The notes under the pieces: model-generated
Seen by the model: the letters and a program-made list of their open reading frames with translations, nothing else
What the model was told of the DNA's origin: nothing
The model's database searches: none
Assembly (NCBI GenBank): GCA_905221605.1
Contig: CAJNDS010002315.1
Location: 339,817 to 401,816, forward strand
Direction: 5' to 3'
Length of the DNA stretch: 62,000 nucleotides
DNA from: Symbiodinium natans
Taxonomy: Eukaryota > Sar > Dinophyceae > Suessiales > Symbiodiniaceae
Translations under genes and position numbers: made by a program
Shown here: piece by piece, positions 39,901-51,200 of the stretch
How positions within the stretch are numbered: the first letter of the stretch is position 1
Layout of the letters: each line of letters begins with the position of its first letter

Positions 39901-42175
39901 TTGTAAAGGAACAACATGTTTTCATGTCTGGGGGGGTTCTTACGCAACTGGTAGTACATGATGCGGCTTGGGGTTTAGGCTTGAGGGTGTAGGTTTTAGA
40001 GCAAGAGGGTTTGGAATGTACCGACAGTTTTGGACAGGGTGTTGACCGACTTCCTTTTCTTAGAACTTAGGTTCGCATGTCTTTTCTAGAGGTGTTGGGG
40101 ACGGGGTCGGGTCTTGCCAGTGCAGGGGGCTCAGGGGGGGAGGAGGGGGGGTAGGGGCTGTTTCTGCAAGCAGGGCCTCTTGGGACCTGCCGGTTGATTT
40201 TGGACCATTTGCAAATTCAGAACTACTGCGTAGGCAAGCACAGAGGAGCAAGTAAATTGAGCATTGCAGTGCATTTAGGGTCGGCACCCCTTCCTTCAGA
40301 AGTAGAAGTACATATATATATATGCTTTATATTACATGTTTGTGTATGTATGATATATATATATATGTATATGCTTTATATTACATGTTTGTGTGTGTAT
40401 GATACATGTATCTAAATGTGTATATATATATATGTCTGTATAGGGGTCCTGATGATGAACGCAGGTATATTCCTTCACGAAGGCTTCCCTGAAAACGACT
40501 TCACTTCGTTCACCCTTGTTTTTTGAACTTGGAAGAGTATAGCGAGTTGTCTTTCTAAGTGCAAGAGATTCAAGATAAACAAGCTTCTAATGAAGTTTGG
40601 ACTCTAAGACCACAACTGAAACAAGTCTAACAACCCTGAAACCCAAAACGCCTGTGCTTAAACAAGCAAAAAACAACCCTAAAAACCATAGCGCCCAATG
40701 ACAAAACAAATAGCACCCACAACAACCCTGAAAAAATCCTTAAGACTCTGCGTCAGACCGAGTCACCCTTGGCAGAGCTCCGCGCTGTGCCATGGCAGGT
40801 TCAGAGGATTTCGTGCAGTTCCGAGTTTGGGGGGTTCAGGGTTCTGGGGTCTAGGGTATGAGGCTTATAAGCCCCAGGGCTTGGGGTTGTTTTTCCTAAA
40901 CCCCAGACCCTAAATCCGAAACCTAGTTCAACCAAACACCACAGTTCCCTGGTCATACGGCCCAGGCGTTCTCGGCCATCACCGACCCTTTCATTGTGCG
41001 CGCCTGGGCTTGACACGGGCCGAATCTTTTGGGCCTTAATTAGGGTTCAGGGTTTAGGGTGTACGGCATAGGGTGCTTCGAGGGGCTTAAGGAGGCTCAG
41101 AGAATTATAGGGATCGGGGCCTTAAAGAATACCAGCGGCATCCACTTAAATCCCTGTTTGTTTTTAGCATGAACTACCCAAAGCTCCCATACGGTCGGAT
41201 GCCCCTTGCCGCAGCGTCCACATTGCCAGGTCAGCCTGACCTTCTGCCAAGGAAGTGTTTTTGGTGCCACCATCCACTTTTTATGTGGGACGCCTTGGAG
41301 CCCCCTTGGAACCAGGGGACCTTTCCTGGGACCTGTTTGGTCCATGCAACCCTGCAACAAAACAAACTCTGGTACATTTCAGGGGCGCCTAAGACCTGAC
41401 ACTTGCACAAATCTGGCGTACCCCTCACGCAGACACTAAAGCAAGTCTTGATGAAGAGGAAGTTTCTGGAAGCACACATGTAGATAGTGACGAGTCAAGT
41501 ATCAAAAATGGATACAAAATTCAAATGGAAAGCGATTCTGGGAAGGTGGGGTGATACTGATGTAAAGGGGGCTTGCGAATCGCCGGCCCAGGCCAATCGA
41601 AGAACTTAAACCCGAAGCCCTAAGCCCTGAACCCTAAACCCTAAACCCTAAACCCCACACTGCTTGAGGAAACTTGCTGTTCTACTTGGCCTCCAACTGG
41701 TTCTACACATACGACTTTAACGGATTCAACGGACACCAGCTGCCAAGCCGCCAAAGATTTTGGGGTTTTTTCGTGTTTAGGATAACCCCAAACCCCAAAC
41801 CCCAAACCCCAAACCCCAAACCCTAAACCCGTTCTGTTTGTTTTGTTGGCTTGGGAAGTTTAGGCTTGTTTTTTTTTTGTGTGTGTGTGTGTGTGTTTTT
41901 TTTTGGGGGGGGGGGGGGGGGGGGGGGGGAGCGGCGGTTGGGAAGCTTAGGGTTTAGGAATGTAAGGTGCGTTCTGAGACTCGATCCCCTGAGCCCATGC
42001 GGGGTTCAGGGCTTATGGTTGTCGGGCTTAGGGTTTAGGATTTAGGGTTTAGGATGTTTAGGGTTTAGGGTTTCGGGCCCTCAAACCCTGGCACTCAAGG
42101 CCTCTTTGGGGGCGGTCATAAAACTTGCGGGTTGTTAGCAGGGAATGAGAGAGTGTGGGTACCCTATGTCCCCCC

Positions 42176-42209
<34 letters not shown>

Positions 42210-45200
42210 CGCTTTAGGGGATGATCATATAGGGTACCTCATGCCCCCATTCCCTAAGAACCAGGGGCAAAGTTCATGAATTGGCTCCTGAACTCTGAGC
42301 CCTAGACAGCAATCAACCCGAGTGGACTCCCAAAAACTCAACCCCTAAACCCGAAACCCCCCCCCCCAACCCTAACTAACCCCTAGCCTAAACCTCAGAA
42401 CCCTAAACCCCTAACCCTCAACCCTAAACCCCTAGCCCCGAATCCCCGAAACCCCTAAACAAGGTTCAACGTCCGCACGCGCGGACTCAACTCAGCGGCC
42501 TTCTGGGCCGCGCAGATGCTGGCGGCCTGGCGCTTCGGGAAGGCTGCTCGGGTCGGCCCGGGGGCTTTAGAGAATTCCGGCTTAGGGTTTAGGGTTTAGG
42601 GTTTGGGGTGTAGGGCTTAGGGTTTAGGGTTTAGGGTTTAGGGTTTAGGGTTTAGGGTGAGGGGGGGAAGGGGGGAAGGGGGGAAGGCGGGGGTTGGGTT
42701 TAGGGTTTCGGGTTTAGGGGTTTTTAGGGTTTAAGGGTTTAAGACTTTAGGGTCTGTCATACATGTATATATCAGGACAGCGACTACCTGGACAAAGAGT
42801 TCGATGAGAATCTCAAGGCAACACCTTGAGAACTGGCAAGAAGAAGCTCGCCAGGCTTCTAACCCTAAACCCTAAACCCTGAACCCCAAACCCTAAACCC
42901 TAACCCCAGCTGGTGGCCATGGAGATCGACATCGTGACCAAGGAGCTGCCAAGAGCAACTGAGCTGGGCCAGCAGCTGCTGAAGCTCCAGACCGAGGAAT
43001 CAAAATGCTTAAGTTCAGTCCCCTTCTAGGCCAAGCTTAAAGGCTGTTGCAAACCCTAACTGCCAAAACCCTCAGTTCCCTAGAGCCAGGCCAGTGTCCA
43101 GGATGTAAGGAAGACAAACGCTTCAAGTAGGTTTCGAAACCTAACTTTAACCGTAAGGCTTAGGGTTTAGGGGCTGTAGGGCGCAAGACCTAGACCGTAA
43201 ACCCTCAACCATAGGGGTCGGAATAACTGCTAATAGTTTTCCGTGATGGTCCCTTTATTACTATACCACCATAACCCTCAAGACCCTAGTCTAATTATTC
43301 AGGCCCCTATAGTACCCGCCCCTCCCCCAGTTGGAGAGGTGCTGGACGCCGACGGCCCGGCGAAAGTGCGCGCCAGGACACGGATCCAGCGCCTGTCCTT
43401 TTTGACTCGGCTTCCAAGATCTCGGGTTTGAGGTTCGGTTTAGGGTTTAGGGTTTTGGGTTTAGGGTTTTGGGTTTAGAGTTTAGGGTTGAGGGTTTAGG
43501 GTTTCGGGTTTAGTCCAGTGGCTCCAGCGTGGAAGGTTTCTGGATTCCGGTGTGTCGGGCCTGAGGGAAAGAAATCACCCCAAGCCCCGAACCCTAAACC
43601 AGTCCTCTGTAGCCCTAAACCCTGAATCCTACATCCTAACCCCGAAGCCCTAAACCCTCTGTAGTAATGATTTTACAGCTCCTCTTGTTTCGGGTTTGGG
43701 GTTTCTTGGGGCTTGGGATCTTCAGGTTCGCAAGACTCAGGGTGCATCGGGCTAAACCCTAAACCCTAAACCCTAAACCCTAAACCCTAAACCCTAAACC
43801 CTAAACCCTAAACCCTAAACCCTCAAGTTTGAAGCCCCTAAGCCCGAGCCCTAGACCCTAAACCTGCAACTCCCGAACCCACCCTAAGCCCCCAAAAACC
43901 GATGTCGAATGACGGCCAGGATGCCCTAAACCCCACATAAACCCTGCAGGAACCAAACCTGGGGATGTTCCCGCTTATACTAGCAGTCCTTAAGAGGGAT
44001 TATGATGGGGGCACTATAATTCCTATTAAGTACCGTTAGTATAAGGGGGAACATCCCAAACCAAACCCGAAGCCCTAAGCCCCAGCGAAGCCCTCAACCA
44101 CCTAAATCCTGAACCCTAAAGCTACAAAACCCTAAACCCGAGACCTTAACACCCTAAACCCCCCTAAACCCCCCTAAACCCCCCTAAACCCCCTAAACCC
44201 CCTAAACCCCCTAATCCCCCTAAACCCCCTAAACCCCCTAAATCCCCTGAACCCCCTAAACCCCCCTAAACACGAAAACCCTGCAGGAATGGCATGATCC
44301 TCGTTTGCTTTGGCCTGTGCGCCTCACTGGGTTGGGCCTTGCAGGACCACCTTTGCGACTGCCGCTGTTGCCGGGCTTTTGGGTTTGTAGGTTTCGGGTT
44401 TATAGGGTTTAGGGTGTTTAGGGTTTAGGGGGTTTAGGGTTAAGGGTTTGTAGGGTGTAGGGGTTTACAGGGTTTTGGTGGTTTAGGGGGTTGGGGGGGG
44501 GGGGGGTGAGCCCTGGAAGGGGGAAGGGAGTGTTGTTTTCGTGGGGGTCGGCCTTGTATCGACTGGTGTTCTTTTGTTGCGCTTGAGCCACGCGCCCTTG
44601 GAGTTTTTTCCGACCCCCCTCCCCCCACCCCTTACTATACCCTGAACCAGGCACGCCTTCTCCACGTACCGATCGATTTTTTCTTCAAGTTGTGGCCAAG
44701 GAAAATTAAGGTGTTTATGTTCAGGGCTTCGCCTACAGCGTGGTGGTGAGGACAGCTCGAGCTTGTCGTGCAGTGGGCACGTCGGATGGGACAAAGGCGG
44801 CCGGAGAGGGGCGTTCGACGGATGTTGAGGGGCATGCTCTGGAGTTCCTAGGGACTTGGTAGGCAACCTTGAACCTTTTTGGTTATATAGAATCCTACTA
44901 TATATAAAAGGTTAGCTTTTTGGGGCTAGGGTTTATTCAGCCCCTAAGAGTTGAGTGTTGCAGGGTTTGGGGTTTCTGGTTTTAGGGCGGTCAGGGCTCA
45001 TTAAGGGTACCCTAAACCGCGAACCCTGAACCCTAAATGTAGACCCTAAAGTCTTACACGGCTTGAGGGCGGCTTCTCGGCATCCAGGTGTTAGGCGAAG
45101 GCTGAGCGAGACCCTAAACTCATCTAAACCCCCCCCCCCCCCCCCAAAAAAAAAAAAAAAAAACAGCCTTGCTGCTACCTGCAGCCCAAAAAGCTTACCT

Positions 45201-48200
45201 TTCATGAAGGGAGTTTAAAGGGAAAACAGAACAAGGAACCCAGAAAATGTAGGTGTTCCTTGTGGTTTAGGTCAAGGAGTCAGCGAAGCTTGAATCTGAT
45301 CTTCCTTTACAAATCCGTGATTTGTGACGTTGCGAATTGGGGGTCCTTTTGTAGAGGGGCTTTGCACGTTTTGTTTATATGGGATGTTTTTTTTGTTGCG
45401 CCGCGCGTCAAAATCTAACCCCAAGCCTTATACACCCTAAATTAAACCCTAAACGTGAGGTATACCAGACGAGCTTTATGGTTGAAACTTTGAGGGGTTC
45501 AGGGTTTGCCGGGCTGGGCACCCCTTACTGGAAAGTTCCCTGCGCAAAAGGTGCCCCGTGTGCCCTGGACTTTTGGCATGACGGCACGTGCTCCTGGCTC
45601 GCTTCTGCAGGTAAGGGCCTTGACGTAAGGCGTAGGGTTCACCGTAAGAAGATTGACCTACAGCCAAACCCTGAACTGAACTTCCCTCGGCCGCCGACCA
45701 ATAGGCACTTTACGCCCATATGGGGCAACCCACGAGCATTTTGCATGCCGAAGCCCAGACGAGTAAGTTTGAATGCCTCATGGGTTTAGGGTTCAGGGTT
45801 TACAGAGCTTGTGCGTGCCAGGGTTTACAGTGCCCAGACATTAAGTCCCAAAACCTTAAGCTTAAGCCCAGGAGTAGACACAAAGCAAGCTTTAGGGGTA
45901 CCAAGTCTGGGTGAGGGCCAAGTAGCACCTGAAGTTGAGGATAAAACGGTAGCATAATCAATGAACAGCTTTAATATTTGTAAGGGTTTCGGGGTGCTGC
46001 TTGTCGATACTCGTACAGATTTCACAGACACGCCCATGATGTTGAAATTAGCAGGACGGTACTGAACAGAACTGCACCGACTAGTAACATACCCCGGCAG
46101 TTTCCCCCTCAGCCTCATACACCCCTGCTGCAACCCTTAATCGAACCCTCAGTGCACTGATTATACATCCCTTATAGGAGCTTTGTATACGCTACCCACC
46201 TGTGACCTTTCCTGAAGTTGTCCTTACCCGAAACCCTCCACCCTCCTCAACCCTCAACCCTAAACCCTAAACCCTAAACCCGAGTCTTCAAGCCTCCAGT
46301 TGTGAGGCAGGCGCTGAGGCCGATGTGCGTCTTTGCACTGCCCGGCCCTGGGCTTGCTTGGGGTTTAGGGATTGGGGTTTGGGGTTGAGTTGTAGCTTGG
46401 GGTTTGGGGTTTAGGGTTTGGCGTTTGTGGCTTTGGTCTTGGGGTTTTAGGTTTGGGTTTTGGGTTTTGGGGTTTGGGGTTTGGGGTTTGGGGTTTGCGG
46501 GGTTTGGGGTTTGGGGTTTGGGGTTGTTCTGGCTTTCGGGTGCTAGGTTCAGGGAAGCCATCAAACGAGAGCAGAATGGGCACTATATTCCGCCTAGAAA
46601 TCCGATTGGGTTCTTGATCGAAACCCATGTCCTCTGGGGTGTCAAATTGGTGCCACACCGGTCTGTTTGGCATAAATTGGATCGACGATGGTGCAACGCA
46701 GCCCTGCAAGCTACTGGGCACGATTATCCCTGGCATGATTTCGGGCTGGTTCTTGATGTGGCGGGCTGCACGTGAAACGTCCGATCACTGACTGATTGCC
46801 AGTCAAGCCAAACTGACCAATCAGTTAGAAGATGGCCGACGCTGCGTGGGAGAGAGGTTCTGAGCCTGAAATCCTGGAGTGCGCCGAGGCTTTCAGGCTT
46901 TCTGGGACTTGGGCGAAGAGAAGGCCCTTTGAGAAGGATCCCTGCGTGAATCCTGACGGCGAGGACGACCTCGGCCGAGCAGCTGGCACTTTCTTGCTGT
47001 CGTTGATCACCGCGAAGAAGGACACCGCGTGAGGCGCTTGGAGTGTGAACATGAAATAGGGTACGATCTCCGATGATAGAAGCTGTAAATAGCAGCTTGT
47101 TCCACTAGTTCTTGTCATGTGGAATTGAATGGACTACAGTCATCCTGCCTTTCGTTTCTTTCTTTTGTTCGAGGGCATTAGGCTTCATGTGTGCAACTTC
47201 CCAAGGCTCTTGTTCGACGTCGCCCAGTAGTGTTGACTAAATTCTACACCGATTTGGTGAATTGTCCGCTTGATGTCAAATTTCCTGCTGGGTGCTTCTT
47301 CATCCATACCCTAATGCGGGCTTCTTGCCTACCCGAGAACCCCACCTTCCACAATATGGACCCTGCGATTTCCACAATGAGGATTACGTTTGGGATGTAC
47401 AAGTTTTAAGGGGTGCCCCTATCTTACAAAGTACCCATATGACGACTATGGGGTCAAGAGTTCTGGTTCAAGCAACTACCCTAAACCCTAAACCTAAACC
47501 CTAAACCCCAAAGCCTAAGCCATAAACCATAAACCCTAAACCCTACACCTTGAACCCTAAACCATAAACCTTGGGGTTCCTTGTTCAAGGTTGGGCGCGG
47601 CCGATGCCATCTACCAGAACTACGCGCCGCCGGGCTGCGCAACAACGACAATGCTGGTTTCAGCGTTCAGAGTTTAGGGGTTTTAGGGGTTTAGGGCTTA
47701 CGGTCTAGGGGTTTCGGGGTTGAGGGTGTTAGAACGTTCAGAGTTCAGTGGTTGTAGAGGTTTAGAGCTCAGGGTTCATGGGGTTTACAGTAGGGGTTTA
47801 GGGGTTTAGGGTTTAGGGGTTTTGGGTTTAGGGGTTTTGGGCTTTAGGGGTTGAGGGTTAAGGGTTTAGGGTTTAAGGCTTGGCTTTAGGGGTTGGGGGT
47901 TAAGGGTTTAGGGCGCAGGGCTTTAGGGGATCAGGGTTTAGGAGTTTGGGGCCCCTAGTCCCCACACCGTACACTCTGAACCCTAAACCCTACACGGTAA
48001 CGCCTTGAAACCCTGGCCTCTCAACTATCCTGTTCTCCCCTAAATCCTGAGCACTAATCATCAAGGAGGTATGACTGCAATGATATGCAAACCTTAGGGT
48101 TTAGGGTTTTGGGTTCAGACCCCTCAAGGCTGAGGGTGGCACGAGGGCTTTAAGGTTTAGTTCGGGTCAAGCTGGGGCATGTGTGCAGGAAACCCTAAAC

Positions 48201-51200
48201 CCTAAAATCCTTTGTCCCTAAACCCTCAACCAGCTGTGTTGCAGACTTCAGGCCCAAAGCGTTTAGGGCTTCGGGTTTTTTAGTGTTCTGCCTGGCACGC
48301 CAGGCTTCCGGAAGCGATAGTCGGTTTAGGGTTTAGGGTTTAGGTTTAGGGTTTAGGGTTTAGGGTTTAGGTTTTAGGGTTTAGGGCTCTTCTTGTTGGT
48401 CCATTAATGGGGACTCTGCTTTTTTGCGGGACTAACCCTAAACACGAAACCCTTAAAAGGGCTAGTTGTTAAGCTTTCCCCTAAACATCTGAACTTCCTG
48501 AGCTCTGAAGTCATTGGTTGCTTGGGGTTTCGCGTTTAGGGAAAAGGCTTCAGGTAACAGGACTCGACTGGAAGGTTTCATGTTTCATGCAGGTAAACCA
48601 CATTTTTATGGTACTTCTAACCCTACTTATAGCTACCCATGAATCTTCAAGAATCCCTAGACCCTGAACCCTCAACCCTACTTCGGGTTCGCTTACGAGG
48701 TATTGGCTGATGTCCACCGTGGCCGGGAACAACGTCAGGAAGACGGTGATGTACTCTGCGGTCTACAAGGCTGGTTTAGGGTTTAGGGTTTAGGGTTTAG
48801 GGTTTAGAGTTTATAGGGTTTACAAGGGTTTATAGGGTTTGATCGTTTATAGGGTTTATAGGGTTTACAGGGTTCCTAGGGTTTATCGGGTTTACAGGCT
48901 TTTTTGGGTGAGTTTATCGCGTGTATAGGGTTTAGGGCTTCGGGAACCCTACGCCCTAAACATTGAATCCGACTTACTTTGGGGGTGGGGGGGGGGGGGG
49001 GCGGGGGTGACATACTTTCTCAGAAAGTAGTGTAAAAACTACCTGTAAAAAGGGCCCAACTGAGGTTATCCTAGAAGGACAACTCTACTGAATACAGCTA
49101 CTTGCGAAGTTTGCCGGGTTTAGGGTTTGGGGTTTAGCGTTCCCCCCGAATCCTCAAGAATACGGGTCAGGCTGTAGCTCCTGAAAGTGTCTGCACGGGT
49201 GTCCCTAAGAGTGCGGGTCTGGGGTTGAGTGAGTCCTGGGGTTTACTTAGGGGGATCTTGGGTGTCTTTTTGGCATTGTCAAAAGCTGCAGAGCCAGTCT
49301 TCTCACTTACATAGTCGTCTAAAGGTTCCAAGTCCTAAATCTGGGCATCGGGACCAGGGCATCCAAACTGCAAGTCCAGTGACGCATGCTCTCAAGATTG
49401 GAAGCCCTAAGCCCACGTTAGACAAAAAATGGCAAGAATTTCAACTAGATTCACCACCGCAAGCTAAAAAGCTTGCAAATCAATGTTACATTAGAGCTGC
49501 GTGCTTAAACTTTTCGTGGTTTAAACAAAAACACAAAGCGAGAGATAATCCCAGACATTATGCGCCGCAACAAATATGATATCATGCTTTTGAGTGAAAC
49601 AAATGTTAACTCAAGCAGTTGGGAAGCTTGGGACGGCTATTATTGCTTTTTTAGCTCGAGCATTGATCCTAAAGTTAGAGAGAAAGAAATGAAAGAAAGG
49701 AAGAGAAAAGTCACAGGCAAGAAGGATAGAACTACCACATACACACATTTTCGGAACGCCCCGGACTTCGAAAATGCTGGTGTTGCGATTGTTATCAAAG
49801 GTACGCTGGTAGATTCATTAAAAAGACATTAAACAGATCAACGGTAGAATGATGAAGCTACTTTCGCCGCTTCCGGCTCAGACATCTCTTTTTTTTTGCT
49901 ATCTATGCACCACATAGCGCACATGCCGGTGAAGAAAAAGAAAACTTTTATGATTTATTATCAGATGAGATCCTGCAAACTAAGGGTACTTATTATGTAG
50001 GTGGTGATTTCAATGCCAGGTTGCACTATGTCCCCAATGTAGACAAAGACGTTTGCGGTCCACCATACTGGGAAGAGGAATGGCGTATTTGGATGGAATG
50101 AGAAAACTACCAAAGAAAGCAGAGCGCTATTTTTTCGGCTTTTGCAAAATTCATGCATTGAAAAATGAACACACAATTCCGGAAAACCGCCTGAAAAATT
50201 ACTGACATACAAAAAAAGTGTGCACAGCAAGAAGACAATTTGGACATAGGACCCCCATACGCCACACAAATATCTCAATTAGATTATTGGTTAGCAGGAG
50301 ACGCGTGGAGATCAACGATTAAAGATGCACAAGCCGAAAGGAACATTTTCTACGATTCTGACCATTTTGTGCTTAGAGTGCGGATCATGATCAAAGGACT
50401 ATACCACAAAAACACATAACAAAGAAAGAACTGTACGTTTTTACAAGCCCAATGTGGAAAGATGGAAAAATCACAACATGCATATTCAGCATTGCAATAA
50501 AACGTGACTCACTTTGCTTACAATCATTTTCTGCACTGCTACAAGAAGCAGCTGATAAACATTTAGAAAAATCCCTCATGACAAGAAAAAATCATACATT
50601 AGTAGGGGGACTTGGGCAAAGTTGAGAAACGAAACCTAGGAAGAATACACGGTATGACATCTGCTGAACTAAAACAACTAAATAACGATATTGCAAATCG
50701 GCTAACATGGATAAACAAGCCTCTCTGATGGAGAAGTTTAATGAAAACCCTATGGACCCAAACAAAAAAGGATTATGGAAAGCAGTTCGGAGTTTGAAGA
50801 GAAAGTTCACACCGCAATATGTTTAAATGAAAAACAAACATGGCAAACACGTTCCGTTGATCCTTCGCGCAGAAACTGTTGCAAGTTATTTGGAAGAAGA
50901 ACATTGGAAAAATGATGCTAACGGACAGCCATGCAGGACAAAAATTGTTGACAACAATTTTGCTGATGAGTCGCCTTTCGTTATTTCAGAATTGAACGAC
51001 GCCTTACAAAGCAGCAAATGTCATAAGCAACCTGGACCTGACGGGATCATCATAGAGCTCTTGAAGTGGGTCGATGCGCCAAATAGAGATATTCTACTTC
51101 TATTAATCAATAGCTGGTGGTCTAACAAGACCGCACCGGAAGAACTATTCTTGGCGCGGGTCGCTCCAATCTTCAAGAAAGGAGATACAGATGTTGCTTC

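Larger units (their letters stand above)
41742..42463 (+). other. UNC93-like intron o
   Basis: GC-AG. CCCCAAA units, a (GT)n T9 G25 tract, an inverted-repeat element with an AT core and C-strand units before the acceptor. Confidence 0.55.
43377..45550 (+). other. UNC93-like intron(s) q
   Basis: Contains C-strand arrays, MITE A6, the CCCCCTAAA array and a region open on both strands (44639-44860). One transporter exon may be hidden here. Confidence 0.42.

Noticed and set aside
44418-44866. Proline-rich minus ORFs (HPSNAPLRPPLSHP and PPPPPTP).
   Set aside because: Partly translation of telomere-like units and G runs. The strand cannot be decided, so only a low-confidence segment is listed.
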